Assembly (NCBI GenBank): GCA_026936325.1
Contig: JAPTHN010000007.1
Location: 17,792,337-17,856,336, forward strand
DNA: 64,000 nt
Direction of reading: 5' to 3'
Origin: Platynereis dumerilii
Lineage: Eukaryota; Annelida; Polychaeta; Phyllodocida; Nereididae
Shown: piece after piece, positions 1 through 13,431 of the stretch
How positions within the stretch are numbered: the first letter of the stretch is position 1
How the letters are laid out: each line of letters starts with the position of its first letter
The notes under the pieces: generated by a model
Databases searched by the model: none
What the model saw: only the letters and a program-made list of their open reading frames with translations
What the model was told of the DNA's origin: nothing
Program-made: the position numbers and the translations under genes

Positions 1-628
1 GAGGGACAGGATGACAATGGAGGCCATCTCTGGTGTCTGTTGAGTGGGAGTCGAGTGAAAGTCAAACCGGCACAAAGATAACCGAGGCTCCGTCAGACAG
101 CCTGGGACGGGGAATTTCGATGGGGAATCATATAACACCGGCCAATATGGCCCCACGGCAGATGGTGTGCAACTTACCCCACTGTCCCCAATAAAACGTA
201 ATTATTGCAAAGGGCCTACTCGCAAGCCCTAATTTACGACAGCATTCATGGCCCAGCATTGACGGCCCATGAAGCACCACTGGCCCAGCATTCACGGCCC
301 AGCATCCATTGCTCCATCGTTGGCTTGCACCAATATCGACAGCATTAATCACAACACTAATAAAGAGACAAGAATGGCACGACTCGTGCTTAACAGGTTG
401 CCCATTTAACAAAGTGATTATGCAATAAAATAGCCATATTCCGGCGAAATTAGGCAAATACAATTAGGTGTGGGGCATGTCTTTCACTTCATTTTATACC
501 ACCTCCTCAGAGATGAACCAAGATTTATTGGAGAAATAACATCCCAGGCATCAGAAATATCTACACCATATAACTCATGGCCTGGAAGATAAACAATTCC
601 ACTCGCCAGTTAATGTTTTATTTAATTT
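1..628. other. Non-coding stretch, no gene recognised
   Basis: I see no convincing gene. The only local structure is a cluster of short direct repeats built on GGCCCAGCAT and GGCCCATGAA at about 249-306. A 111-residue open frame on the minus strand (128-463) crosses this cluster and resembles no family I know. Confidence 0.5.
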
Positions 629-1180
629 TTGCACCCTCTCAGTCTCCTTGCAGTCTTCTCTCTGGGTTCTCTCAGTCTTCTCTCAGTCTCCTCCCAGTTT
701 CTACTCAGTCTCTCCTCAATCTGCACTCTCTCAGTCTCCTCTCAGTCTTCACGCTGTCTCATTGCAGTCTCCTTACTGTCTCTTTGCTTTCTCCCCTCAA
801 TCTGCTTGCAGTCTCCTCCCAGTCTCCTCTCAGTCTCCTCTCAGTCCCCTTGCAGTCTCCTCTCAGTCTCCCTCATCTTGCTTCAGTCTCCACTCTCTTA
901 GTCTCCACTCTCTTAGTCTCCACTCTCTTAGTCTCCACTCTCTTAGTCTCCACTCTCCTAGTCTCCACTCTCTTAGTCTCCTCTCAGTCTACTCTCATCA
1001 GTCTACTCAGCCAAGTTTCTCCCAGGTCTCCTTTTCTAAGTTCCCTTTCCCGAGCTGTCTCCACTCCCTCAGCCTCCTCTCCCCACAATTTCCTTTATTC
1101 AGTCTCATTTTCCCAATCCTTCAGCAATCAATCTCCTCTCCTCTCCCACTCCTCTCAGTCGAACTATTACACACAATGCA
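629..1180. repeat. CT-rich minisatellite, core CAGTCTCCTCT
   Basis: Degenerate tandem repeats of roughly 10-15 bp built on CAGTCTCCTCT run through this block. A sub-array at 886-975 has six near-identical 15-bp copies of GTCTCCACTCTCTTA. Long Ser/Leu-rich open frames (up to 254 residues) arise only because the repeat lacks stop codons, so I do not call a gene. On the opposite strand the core reads AGAGGAGACTG, close to the AGAGGAGAGACCG core of the array at 32-33 kb; the two may share an origin, but this is inference. Confidence 0.85.
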
Positions 1181-1286
1181 AAACAAGTGACTGCTCATTG
1201 CACAAGTCATCAAGCACAACAAATGACAATAGACATGTCTTCCATTGTGCTCTACATCTGGTCCTTCTGATAGGCCCACCAAATAA

Positions 1287-1369
1287 TGACGTCACGACGT
1301 TTGACGTACGTTATGACGCTGTCGGCGCGCGTCCTGGCTGACGTTATCATTGTTGTTGCGCATTTGACG
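1287..1369. promoter_or_regulatory. CRE/ATF site cluster
   Basis: A perfect CRE (TGACGTCA) lies at 1287-1294, followed by TGACGT at 1302-1307, TGACGC at 1314-1319, and TGACGT at 1339-1344 and 1364-1369. Five sites in 83 bp of otherwise AT-rich DNA, all with an intact CpG, suggest a constrained promoter or enhancer for CREB/ATF-type bZIP factors. No gene start is recognised next to it. Confidence 0.4.
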
Positions 1370-1375
1370 TAGCTA

Positions 1376-3485
1376 ATTTGTCTGCGTTTTGTTCTGGCAA
1401 AAAGATGAATGTCCCAGGCCCCGGGCCATGGATAAAGTGGCGTTTTGTCCCTTTTTCTCAAAGCACAAACAAGTGACTCGTATTTAGGGTTAATAGGAAC
1501 CACAGAAAACAGAGGAAAGGGATTGAGAAGTGGGAAGGGGGTAATCCACTGACTAACTGGAGAACTGGAAAAGGAACTGCATGCAGCACAGAGAAGGGGG
1601 GGGGGAGGGGGGGTGATCCAGGGGAGAAGAATGAATGAACAACACAAGAGTGTTTCAAACAATAACATTTGTTTCAGTGACAAACTACTGATTTGTGGCA
1701 CCAAGTCATTCTACTTTCGTGGAAAAATCTTAAGCTACTATATTATATGATATAGGTATAGGAATCCAGAAGTTCAAATTACTGCATGATAATTCTCAGT
1801 CCATGAAAGGATGAGCAATTTGAGCATTCATAGCTCATCCATTTAGGGTCATAGCAATCACGTAACATGTAGTCACCCAAGACTGGAAGTGGTTGCCATG
1901 TGCAGATCAATTGAAATGTATTTCTGTACTGGATTGAAACTCTGGGTTTGTGAGATGTCAAGTCAATTACAACATGCTCCACCGATTGACAGGTAAAGTA
2001 ACTATGAGTGGCAGAGACATTTACTAATGGGCAAAAGGTTGAATGTACATAATTATTGTCTACAAGGTAAAGGAGCAGATAATACCCATAAGTGGTAACA
2101 ATAACATTTCAAGAGGCATTCTTCTTTGACCTTAATATTTTTTATTTTTTATCAGAAAAAGATAATGTTCGTGATTTATTCTTAGTCATCTCCCAGGAAA
2201 TGTGCTATCTTTAGAATTTGAAAAAAAATAAGATGCCTCTTTTAAAAGAGATATAAACTGTTTGATCTTAAACTTAGAAGAAGATCCAAAGACTGAAAGA
2301 TCAAATATATAACACACTTGGATCAGAGTTGGCAAAAAGGTGATGAAAACTGTATGTACTAGCTTCAGCGCACTATTCTTTCCTGCCCTTGGCTCGAAGA
2401 CAGGAGAGCAGAAAAAAGGGTGTGTACCCAACCCCCTGGACCTTCAGCGATCATTGACCTTTTTATTACTGCTCCCCTCCTATGTCCTTTCCACCAGGGG
2501 GTGCTGTGGTAGAAGGAGGTGTGGATCACCCCAAGGTCCATCTGAGACATAGCCAAGACATAGCCTGCAGTCCGGAGGTCACCCATTGAGATCTTCTGCA
2601 TGGTGCCACAACCTCCCTCCGGGTGCCCCATGGTGATTTTAGGAGGGCCCTTGGCAATTTTCAGGATCCATGCTGCCAAAGGAGAGTCCACCCTGGACCC
2701 CAAGAGCGCCTCAGGAGGACCCCTACTGGCCATAACATCCCAGGTCCACCCCACGTAACCTTTCTGGACCACTACAAGGCCCTCTGAATTCTTGGCCCTA
2801 GCAGGTCCTCCGAGATGCCCTCCTGGATCCCTCGTAGGATGCCTCAACGATGCCCTTCACATACCCTGAGGTCACCATCAAAAAGACATCATGCAGTTTT
2901 GATCTCTCTTGCCAAGATTCCGTGCTGCTCTCCTCCGAATTTTTGTCTAAATCTGCATCATTATCTTTTACTGCAAGTCGTTTAGATCACCTACAATCTG
3001 CTTCGTGCAACAACTATCTGACAAATTATTCCAGGACAAAATATATATGAGAAATTTGTCTGAAGATGATATGGTACATGCAGGAGGATATGATACATGC
3101 AGAAGGTAAATCATAATGAACCAAGAAAAACTAGGAGCAAATTTTATGTGTATATAGGCCTACACACAGGGTGCAGAAAGGACAAACTGCAAAGCAATTG
3201 CCTCAGCAAATAAATGACACGTTCAATGATTCCATGCATGCAAACTCATGCACAATCGAAGGTAGAACAATTGGTGCACCTGTATTGTATACAAACAGAA
3301 TTCATCAATTAAACTTCCAAAAATCTGCAGTCATCATCTCATCAAAAAGTCAACACAGCCCTTGCACCAAACCCTTTTCCTAACTTCATTCAGTATAGTA
3401 ACTTGGTATATATCTACAATTAATTTAGCCTGATATGATATTAGTCTTGCGATTTGCATTTCCTCTCAATAATTATCTCTCGCGA
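1376..3485. other. Non-coding stretch, no gene recognised
   Basis: Contains a G-run at about 1597-1616 and a GC-rich block at about 2440-2850 rich in GGTCC/GGACC-type words. That block opens a 160-residue frame on the minus strand with no family resemblance. Nothing else supports a gene. Confidence 0.45.
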
Positions 3486-3489
3486 TAAC

Positions 3490-4350
3490 TATCGCGTTCC
3501 CTCACGATGATCGTGTTCCCTCATGATGACCTTACAGAAAAAGCACCGAAAAAACCAAAAGGAGATGGCAGCCAGTCTGGAATATCAACATAGTAATAAC
3601 ATTACACAGATGACATCATGACTGTGTGGGAACAAAATGATCACAAAAGATCATCAGGGAACATGATGATTATAATGGAACACAACGACTGCTTACAAGG
3701 GAACATGATGATTGTTAGGGAACACAATGATTGTAAAGGAACACGGTGATCATTAGGGAACATCATTACATTGTCATAAGGGAGCATGATTGTTGTAAGG
3801 GAACACAATGATCATCAGGGAGTGTGATCACCATGGGCTAGTGTGATCAACATGAGGGAACGCGATGATCATGAAGAACATGATGATCATAAGGGAACAC
3901 GACTGTTGTAAGGAACACAATGATAATCAGGGAATTCGATGTCATGAGGGAACATGATGATTTTGAGGGAACAGGACAATTGTGAGGGAACACAATAATT
4001 ATGAGGGAACACCATGATCGCAAGGGAACGGATGTCGACGAGGCAACAAGGTGGTCATAGGGAACATGATGATTGTGAGGAAAGGTGAAAACCAAGAGAG
4101 AACGCAATGATTGTAAGGGAACGTGATAATTGTGAGGGAACACCATAATTGCAAGGGAACAGATGACGACGAGCAAACACGATAATCATAAGGGAACATG
4201 ACGATTGTAAGGGAACATGATGATTGTGAGCGAACGCGATGATCCTGAGGCAAGAGTGATGATCCTGAGAGATTGTGAAAGTGCTCAAGGGAACGCAATA
4301 TAAAACGAGAGAACAAAAAAGATCACAACGGAACGCGACAGTGATTGCAA
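3490..4350. repeat. About 20-bp minisatellite, core GGGAACATGATGATTGTNA
   Basis: The word GGGAAC recurs about every 19-20 bp, each time followed by an ATGATGATTGT-like segment, for about 850 bp. Units are diverged, with TGATCA variants common. Repetitive Pro/His/Ser-rich open frames on the minus strand are products of the periodicity. Confidence 0.85.
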
Positions 4351-7300
4351 GGGAATGTAATATTATTTTTTATATTCCATGTCCTCTTATTCGGGGTTCC
4401 GTAAATGTTGACCAATTTTAGCTAGAAACATTCCTTAGTAAAGCCTCCGACGGTCACTAAAGCGGCTAAAGCCAGTAAAGACTACTTACTGTTCACTCCA
4501 TTTTGTCCCATTTTGTATAAATGTTCATGTTGTGTTGCATATATGCAGGACTTCCAATTAAAACAACACAGTGTACAACTTCGAAATGCACACTGCACAC
4601 AATGATGAAGTGCATGGCTGGTCAATTACACAGGACTCCAGACGATCTGATTGATTTTATGAATATTTAAAGGACCAGTTGAATGTAAATCTACTTTGAA
4701 AAAAAGAGGACAGGGATAAACACTGGCTTGGCAGATATCTGTATGTAAATAGTCAATTACATTTTGACTGTAATTGTATTTCAACAAATGACACTGTGTG
4801 AAATATATATGTCTCTATTTCAGACTATTTGCATAGATTGTGTGATTTATGACACTGAGTAGTTGGAGGAAAAAAATCGTATGTAGCTGTGTGCATTAAA
4901 AATAAAATTACAAAAATTAAAAAAGAAGGAAGTTGGGTCAAAAAGGAAATGAAAATCACAGGCTTCAAACATCTCCTTCTGTCATAAATTAAAGAATAAT
5001 ATTCATAAATGTCATCATTATCGCTTGCAGATTAAGGTAGAAAAACTGCACACAGAGACTAACCAATAACTGGCTGAATTATGTTACTCCTAACGACTAA
5101 GTGAAGACAGATTTGCAAGGGTCGAATTTACCCCAAGGAAGGTAGAGATAGGGGTACATCCTGAGGGTGGGTGGAGGGTAAGATGTTTCACCTGAACCCC
5201 CCCCCCCCCAAGCATCCTTTGCATCCTTCAGCATCTTCTGAAGCAACATCTGAAGCAGCTGATCCATGCCATGTGATACTCTTACAATTTGCTTTCAGTT
5301 TGTTTGGGGGTTTACCCTCAGCTTGCTTTAGATTTGTTTTGACTGCACACATTAGCATGTATACTGGTGGCATACATGTTTTGGATCGGCCCTACATGCA
5401 TCCTGATGGAACACGTCCCATGATGAATTGGATTAAGATTAGACCTGATGCACTGTATAGTATAAGTGGGAATCTCTATGTATGTTGACCATGCAACCAT
5501 GACTGACTGAAAATAGAAGATCACCAGAAGTAAAAATACAAATACATAGGCCTGTAGGTCTCACAGCACACGTGGCTCCCCCTAGATCTATATCTGCTTT
5601 GAATTCAGTTGTAAAATTTTATAATGGTGAGTGTAATGTAATCTTGAGGCAAAGTCGTGGAAGCATATTTCCAGAAAATTTGCATTACAATTAACTTGTT
5701 GGGCTGTGCCATCTTTATGTTTTGAAGATTACTAATTGGATGCATCTCAAATTATTTCACAACCCTCCTATATCCCTCCACTTTCAAACCAGGATTTGTT
5801 TTTATGATGTCATATTGTCAATAGTTTGATTTCTGAATTTTGTATGATGTCATATTGTCAATGGTTTCCCTTCTGCATTAGAAATGAACAATCTTGATTT
5901 CCATTCGAAGTATAACATTGACCATTTTATAACCATTCAAAATGTCAATGGGCATATACTCTGTAGGCAAACAGAAGCACCATAGACCCATACCATTTTA
6001 TCAATCATCAGATTTATGGAATCACAAATGTGAAGGCAAGTCAACAAAGATGACACTTTGACGATTTGGAGTGGACAGCTTCAAAAGTCTTCTCTTGTTG
6101 TGCTTGTTTCTAGTGATATGACCACAATGTTCTGCATAATTTCACTTTGAAGATTTATTGATCTGTACATCTCAATGGACACTTAACCGAATATTTCCCA
6201 GAGTGTAAATCACCTATCTGCCTCCTTAAGGAATACACAATACTTGTTGATATGATAAGTCAGTAAACAAGATTCATTCATAAGTTACCAGTAAACCAAT
6301 AAAACCATCAATAGCAACATGTCCTAGATGTGTTATGGTCTAATGTATTTGGAGATGAGTCAATTTACTAAGACACGATTTATTATTAGTAATATATTAG
6401 GAGCAGGCAATCATGGTTTTGGTGATATTTATAGGCATAACTGACAATTCATAAATTATTCCTGATCGATTGAGAAAAACAAGTTGTTTATTGCAATTTT
6501 TTCATTATTTTTTCCTAACATAGGCTAATGATGCCTATTGTTTATCACTCCAGGAATATCATATGATTTGTCTCATTGAGTGCTAAAAGAAAACATTGCC
6601 CAGTTACAAGTAAAATGTCTAAAATTAGGCCAAGCTCATGGCAGTGAGGAAAAAAGCAATGGAAATATACCAATTGTAAATTTTATACAGTTATACCATA
6701 AATGCAATGTTGTTCCAAGCAAGTATATTTTGTTTTTTTGAAACATTTTCCTCTATAGCACCAGGAGTGTACTTGAAAATATTTACTTAGCAACTTGCAA
6801 CTGATTTCATGCCCTGCAGGTTCAGTGTGTGGCAAACCAACCTTTTTGAAACTGTATCATATATTCAAAATAATTTTAACATCATTTTCAAATTATAATC
6901 TGGATAGGTGGAGCCAGTTGCTATTGCTTATCAACATTTGACATCAAAAGAAACTTTGAAAATCTCACAGGTAACAAGATATGGTCAGAAATCAGGACCA
7001 CTTGGCCTGGACATCTGACACTGGGGGAGTATGATTGGCAGTGATAGGTGGGCAACTGGTGATGACAAGGTATAGCATGTAGAGAGATGGATATTCTCAA
7101 ATGAAAGGAAAGTGTTGCTGGGTTCAAATCTGTTGGAATCTAAAGATCTGGTCAGTTCCCCTTTCAAGAATTGTTGATACATAAAAATTTGTAAAATTAT
7201 GTTACATTTCATCAGGTGCAATTGCATGCATTAAGAATTTTTAAGCTCAACTGGACACTGCAGATATCACCAATCTTGTTTTTTTCTTTGTAATAACTAA

Positions 7301-9448
7301 TATAATTTGAATGTATTTAACCTGATGGTGAAATATTTGATTTACCATAATCAATCTTATATCACTACATTTTTTAAGCCAATTATAAAACAGGATAGCT
7401 ATGAATTAGAAATGAAAATTTGTACAAGCAAAATTTGGTCCATGTAGGTATAATCTCCTGTTGCAAACCCAAACAAGAGCTGTGAAAGGCTAACACCTGT
7501 GGTCCAAGCCTGTTCCAGCAGGGAGGTTTCATTTTATGCTTGGTCCATGGTTCCAGTGTGCAAAGAATTCTTCATTTCTTATAACAAAAAAAAAATCTTG
7601 GTTATTTTCTTATGAAAGGATGTGTTAACCAGCCTAACCAAGGCATCAAATTGTAAAAAAAAGGCATTGTACCTATATATATATAGGCTACATACATATC
7701 AAACAAAGTCTGATGAAAGACAAGGGTTTATATAAGTTAGATAGGCCTATATTTTAATAACCAATTAGTGGAGCTTATGTCATGTTCAGACTATTTCTTT
7801 ACAGTGTTATGAACAACAAATTAGTAGTTAATGATAAGCTTTTCATAAGTCGTCATTGCGAGGTGTCCATAATTTTAAAGAAGATATAGCCTGTATGAAA
7901 AGTTGAATATTTTACCACAAAGCTGTATACTTTAAAATTAAATTTGGCACCATTTAATCATTTTAATATTTCGTCATTGATATGGTTATAAAAGCTATAG
8001 CAAAACCAGAACCAGTCTATATTTGACCACAAAGCTTGTACCATGGCCCAATATCCTCTGAGGCTGTGGCCACTATCCACAAAGCAACAGCCACAAAGCT
8101 GTCTCATCAACTGTCAAATTAAAAAGCCACTGGATCCCTGGGCTCAAGTACAAAGGCTGCTCTTTGTTTCTGTCCTTTGTGACGTAGGTAACAGGAAACT
8201 ACTTCTCTGGTTGGCTGTCAAGCTGATCTTAGACACAGACAGCTAGTATCGTTGCTCCTGGAAGTACGGTGACTGTCAAATGTTCTTCTGGCTCATTGCA
8301 TCGATACATACATATTATACAAAATAGACCTATATTTAACTTCAACTTAATTAATCATATTTTGTCCTTTAATAATTATAGGAAGACATCGCAAATTACG
8401 GAAAATAAAGCCTGTATCCTATTATTGTCTGAGACGTCTTATTGTCTACTTTGGTTTTGTAAATTAGTGATAACTATGCACTTCTTCTTATCCAATCATC
8501 TGAAGGATGTTGAAAACAAAAACATGTTTTCACCAATTATGAAATGGTGTATTATTTTTGGGGTCTGAATCGCATTTTTTCGGTTTTATTCCCAATCGTT
8601 TTCGAGTAAAGGCTGTGGTTAGATGTACAAGCTTGGAAGAATAAGCACCATTATTCGTCCAAGGTACAAGTGTGTGCATGTATTGGCCTATGTATTGTGA
8701 CAGGCAGGATATGTGCCATGGTATGGCTGCCTTGTATGATTAGCAGCTTTTGGGCTTAATTGTCATAAACATGCAGGCCTATTTGATTAATTGTTTGTCT
8801 TTTGTTGTTGTTGTTTTTTTTTGTTTTTTTTTCGCCCAAGAATTAGTACACAAACACAGTAAGGATAATGATATTTGAAGTGAAAAGACAGATCGGCTGT
8901 TGCGCATGCTTGGCAGTTGACATAACCTCGGTTTGGAGTTGACCAATCAGAGGAGGTCTACTATATTGGATGCCTGTAGAAGACTGGTTGGCAGTGGTTG
9001 GGAGGGGAGGGATGCTATTGGCTGTCGAAGATTTATTGAGGGGCAACCATCTGTTATCAGGCAGGAGGAGCAGCCAAATCTGCATCAGGGGAAGCTTTGA
9101 TTTCTCTCTGGGGAGGATTTTCCCCTGCACCGGACCAGGAGGATCCGTGCATGTCCATGGTGCACTGGGTCTGAAATGAATTATGTCAGCCCCCTACCTG
9201 GCCAAGCAGAGATTGTAGCCCTGGACACAAAGGCTCTGCATACAAAGTACCAAGAAAAAAATCACTTTGGAGATGATGCAGGGAAGAGAAACATTCTGAG
9301 ATGCAGGCTATATCTATAGGCCAACCCAAAAACTGTTCTGATGCCTAGTGTCCCAAAAGACTTCATTATATCATGCCTTGCCCTTTTTCATAGTATGACA
9401 GTCTGCATGCATATCAGTCCTGGTGTAGTCAGCCATAGTCATCTGCAG
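4351..9448. other. Long AT-rich non-coding stretch
   Basis: No gene recognised in about 5 kb. A direct repeat of ATGATGTCATATTGTCAAT occurs twice about 42 bp apart at about 5803-5870. The short open frames (67-105 residues) look random and lack splice or family support. Several TAGGCCTA-type words occur (for example near 3160 and 7742). Confidence 0.5.
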
Positions 9449-9500
9449 GTCTGTAACACAAGTCTGTAACACAAGTCTGTAACACAAGTCTGTAACACCA
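9449..9500. repeat. 13-bp tandem repeat, four copies
   Basis: GTCTGTAACACAA is repeated four times with almost no divergence. It is a small recent minisatellite and gives a repetitive Cys/Leu/Thr frame on the minus strand. Confidence 0.9.
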
Positions 9501-11789
9501 GGACAGAGAGTTATCTGGCCCCACAGCTGGCTGCCCATGCCCCCCCCTTGATAAGGTGGACAAATTGCTGACGTGACAGCCATCCCAATCTGCTGCAGCA
9601 ACTTCTGAGACTGAGACCAGCAACAAATCAACCAGGCCACAGTCCTAAAGTTCACCTCAAACAAGACCAACCACATAAAAGTGATCTATGTCAGCAACAA
9701 GACACTGTCTCTCAGAGTCACTGGGATTCTCTCAGATTCTCTCAGACTCCCTCGGCTGATGTCAAAGACGATAAGATTGCACTCTAATTTATCGGCCTAA
9801 TTGTCCTCCACATAAAAACCCCCACTCTCTTTACAGAATTCTAATGGCTTGAATTGCTGCTCGGGTTATTTTTACAGATTTTTTTCTTGAGCAAGAAGAA
9901 TTTGCCCATACCTTGAGGCGTGAAAGTGCTGCATAAAAACCCATTGTTAGACTAAACGTGTGTGTTTTTCTGATGTGCAGGTGACGTATAATTATGATTT
10001 ATGACGAGACCATGGCTGTTCCCTGCTTGACACCAGAGCTCTGACTTACTAACAACCTTTTAATTGGGGCTGAGACCAGGGACGTGCACAATTAGATTTT
10101 GAAGTTCACCGAGGTGTAATTTATGTCTCCCAAAACAAGTCTCCCAAAGTGATGACGGATGATCCTGTCACTAACTCATCGTGTCACGAGAGAATGCTGC
10201 TAAGCACCGACACCTCCTTCCATCCAGATTGCTGTAATTCACAAGTTTAGAAAAACCCACAGCTGATGAGAATTGGCACTGGCTATTAGTTTTCCTCACC
10301 GCCTAATATATGTTGTGGCGCATGCAACAGTCAGGGTGGAATTATTATGTTCTCAACTTGTCACAAGTAATCAAGGAGTTGATTTGTGATGCACATTAGG
10401 AGCAAAAAAGTAATAGAAAAAGGACAGGTTCTTTAGTTAGCAAAACCCATATTCGTGTCAAGGTGAAAAAGACAATAATATAGAAATATTCTTTTAAAGA
10501 GTAAGCTAAGCCCAAACTTGTTTCTAGTTACTAAATGTATCAAATATTTTCAAACCAATTCGCTCCGCCAGCTGAAAATCAATCGATTTGGTTGGAATTA
10601 ACCATTTGGCGATAAACCAGGTGGGGTTTTCCCCACCAAATATTGGTTGAATCAACTATTGGCTTTCAGACAGGTGAAGCTCTTTACAGGCCAATCAGGC
10701 TGATGTTGGATTGAGAGTATAAGCTATACCTAACGTGAATGCATGCTCTGAGATGATATTCCAATACATCGTTTTAATTTTGAATTACTGCGAAATTACT
10801 AAATTTCAAAAATAGTGATAACCTTAATTTGGACAATGAAAATGAATGAATCTTAAACATAAAGACAACTACCAAAAGTGTGTCTTTTATGATGAAGAAC
10901 ATTTGTTGCTCGCATCGTCACCTCGTGAGCATTGTATCTGCAGCCGCAACTTGTCGACAACCATCCGCCATGCAATGCATGGGAAATTTAAAATTGAATT
11001 TCAGCAAACATACTATTCTGTAGTTTGCTCAATGTATAACAATCAGTGACCATTTGTGTCTATGCCAAGATGGTTTCAGTTTAGGCCTACATATATATAT
11101 TACCAGTTCACAACTTGAAAACATTGACTTCTTCATTAAAGACAAAAATGGAACACTAGAACTGTAAGCATCTAAAAGTAAACAAGCTTCAAAATCCTTT
11201 TTTCAAATAAAACGCTTCAAAATATTTAATGCATTATAAAACGGTAGAACTATAGACCTGTTATGATTATTTTGTGGTCGTTGGGAAATGCTTGTATGTG
11301 AGTTATAGTAAAATAAAGACAGATTTTGAATGCACAAAGTTGTTGGATGAGCTCTTGTTTTTTGTGGTTTCACTGCAATTTATAAGTAAAAGACAAACAC
11401 AGATTGACAAGAGAATGCAGACATCAAATATATGACATGGCGGACAAGAAATCATACTCATGCACATCCAAATATGACAGATTACTCTGGAGATTTCGCA
11501 GAACACGCCTGAATTATTTTCATTTCAAAAATGTTAACAGCATTCTTTTGGCCTTTAGCCACCAGCTTTTGACAATTTACCTGTGGTATGATCATTACTT
11601 ATAATTGCGCCTAAAGTCTTGAAGAAATTAAGGAGCAAACCTAATACATTATATCTATTATTACGATAATATTTCCCTCGAAATCACATATATATCTACA
11701 TAGCCCCAAAGAAGACATATATAAAGAGGCTTCGTATACTTCTGTAAGATAATGCTCAATTTATAAATCGATCATACTAAATTATATTT
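9501..11789. other. Non-coding; possible conserved regulatory block at 9750-10330
   Basis: No gene recognised. The 9750-10330 part is richer in homeobox-like and CRE-like words (GGTGACGTATAATTATG near 9980, TTTTAATTGGGG near 10058) and looks like a conserved non-coding element, which cannot be shown without alignment. At about 10555-10705 there is a degenerate hairpin around CAGGTGGGGTTTTCCCCACC that may be an old MITE. Confidence 0.3.
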
Positions 11790-11866
11790 AGGATAGGATA
11801 GGATAGAATAGGATAGGATAGGATAGGATAGGATAGGATAGGATAGGATAGGATAGGACAGGATAT
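11790..11866. repeat. (AGGAT)n microsatellite
   Basis: About 15 tandem pentanucleotide units AGGAT with very few substitutions. It gives a repetitive Ile/Leu/Ser/Tyr/Pro frame on the minus strand that is not a gene. Confidence 0.95.
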
Positions 11867-11869
11867 ATG

Positions 11870-13242
11870 ACATGTTATAAGTGTAAACAAGTATTACATG
11901 GCGGGTGGTTGAGAGGCAAGCCAAGGTTGCATGGAGGGAGTTTAGGCGACATAAATCAGCTTGGCTCTCCTTCGCTGTGACATCATAAGAAGCGAAGATG
12001 ACGTGAACAACCTTGCTGAGTAGACCTGGGTGAATTGCTGGCCCTGACATTTGCGTGACCTTGACCTCGAGGTCACAGAGGGGGGGCTAAAGGAGCTGGC
12101 CGCGCCTGGCAGTGCACACCTGACAGGACCTTCTGAGCGCGAGAAGAGACCAATGGTAGACTTAAAAGAAAGGGCATTTCGTGTAGTGGACCACCGACGA
12201 CGTTCTGCCCTTCTCTAAACAGCGTCATCGCGTGCTCCTCGGCGTTTCGCGGCGCCCAAGACGTTCCTCGGACGACAGTGTCGTAAATCGGCAGCGAGGG
12301 CATGCGTGGTATTAGGGGAGGGCGGGTGACCCGGCCCGAGGTCTCCTTCAGATGGGGGGTCCCCACTGCGGGCAAATGGGGGAGAGACACGAAAATGGCG
12401 CACATTTACTTGAGCAAATAATGCCCCAAAACATCAGGGAGGGACGGCAAGGGGGTTATCCAGGCAATGATAAATGGCCGCTCCCCTCGCAGACAAATGG
12501 CGAGGCTGTTTTAATCTCTCGTGTCCAAGAACGAAACGTCGCAATGAACGAGATTACGAGAATGGCCGATAACTGGCGAGGAGGCAGGCCCAGCGAGGCC
12601 ATTCACGTCAGCCCATTTCTGGGGGGTTTATAAATGTATGGAATTTACAAACAAATAGCTGACATGCAACACTCATTAGGAATATCGTGGACCCCATTAA
12701 TCACTGCTCTCTGCCTATCTCTGCAAAATGAGAATGTGTTGGGGGGGGGGGGAGTGTAGGGTATCTGGAAAAGTTTGGATGTCCTATAACTGGCGCATCA
12801 TTCCAGATTCGGATGATTTTCACATTCGGAAAAGTTGTGGGAACTTTTGGTAATCTTGAGTGGGGTTACTTCGCTATTAGGAATGGGAGGAAAATCATAA
12901 AGAAAGTTACTGGTGGACCTTAATCAGAATAACTGAAAGTTGAAAATAAAACCAACAATTGGAGCTTGTGACTTCTGTGCTAATGAGAGTTGTACTGAAA
13001 GCTGATTGTTCAATTGAACTCATACATAATATCTTCACTTCAATATTCTTTGAGATCATTACCCACTTCGTTGTCAAGAGAGAAAAAAGACTTGAAAACA
13101 AAAAGAAGCATGTCAGATTCATGACATAAGCCCTTAAACACTTCCTGCGGGCCAAATGTTCCATTCCCACATTTGAAGAACTGTTCTTTCCTTTTTTTCT
13201 CTCTAAGTTCTGGCTTAGCCGCTATCGCATATGCCTATAGAT
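11870..13242. other. CpG-rich block without a recognised gene
   Basis: 12060-12620 is markedly richer in CG dinucleotides and GC than its flanks, resembling an unmethylated regulatory or promoter island. Overlapping open frames on both strands here (60-110 residues) reflect base composition. No splice-supported exon is recognised. From 12650 to 13242 I see nothing of note apart from a G-run near 12739. Confidence 0.35.
12056..12075. promoter_or_regulatory. Composite nuclear-receptor half-site cluster
   Basis: The sequence TGACCTTGACCTCGAGGTCA holds three AGGTCA-type half-sites: two tandem TGACCT, then an everted AGGTCA after CG. TCAAGGTCA, an ERR/SF1-type extended half-site, is embedded on the minus strand. 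It sits at the edge of the CpG-rich block, consistent with a control element, but it is motif evidence only. Confidence 0.35.
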
Positions 13243-13431
13243 CACTCTAAAAAATGTCGGGACAAAATTGGTTTTTTAGATTCAAAATGTTTTTTTGAAA
13301 AACCAAATTTCAATGCAAAACCAAAATGGATTTTTAAAAAAATCCATTTTGGTTTTTTGCATTGAAATTTGGTTTTTCAAAAAACCATTTTGAATCTAAA
13401 AAAACAATTTTGTCTGGAATTTTTTAGAGTG
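13243..13431. mobile_element. Palindromic snap-back MITE, copy 1 (189 bp)
   Basis: The whole 189-bp unit is an almost perfect palindrome. It begins CACTCTAAAAAATGTCGGG and ends with the complement of CACTCTAAAAAATTCCAGAC, with its centre near 13337. The flanking dinucleotide AT is repeated on both sides. It has no coding capacity, so it is a non-autonomous element. A second copy of exactly the same length lies at 38521-38709 in the opposite orientation, judged by the distinguishable TGTCGGG and TTCCAG ends. Confidence 0.85.

Noticed and set aside
577-1341. 254-residue Ser/Leu-rich frame
   Set aside because: It is the direct translation of a CT-rich minisatellite without stops; neighbouring frames look the same.
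2365-2847. 160-residue minus-strand frame in a GC-rich block
   Set aside because: Composition-driven; no recognisable motif, splice site or promoter.
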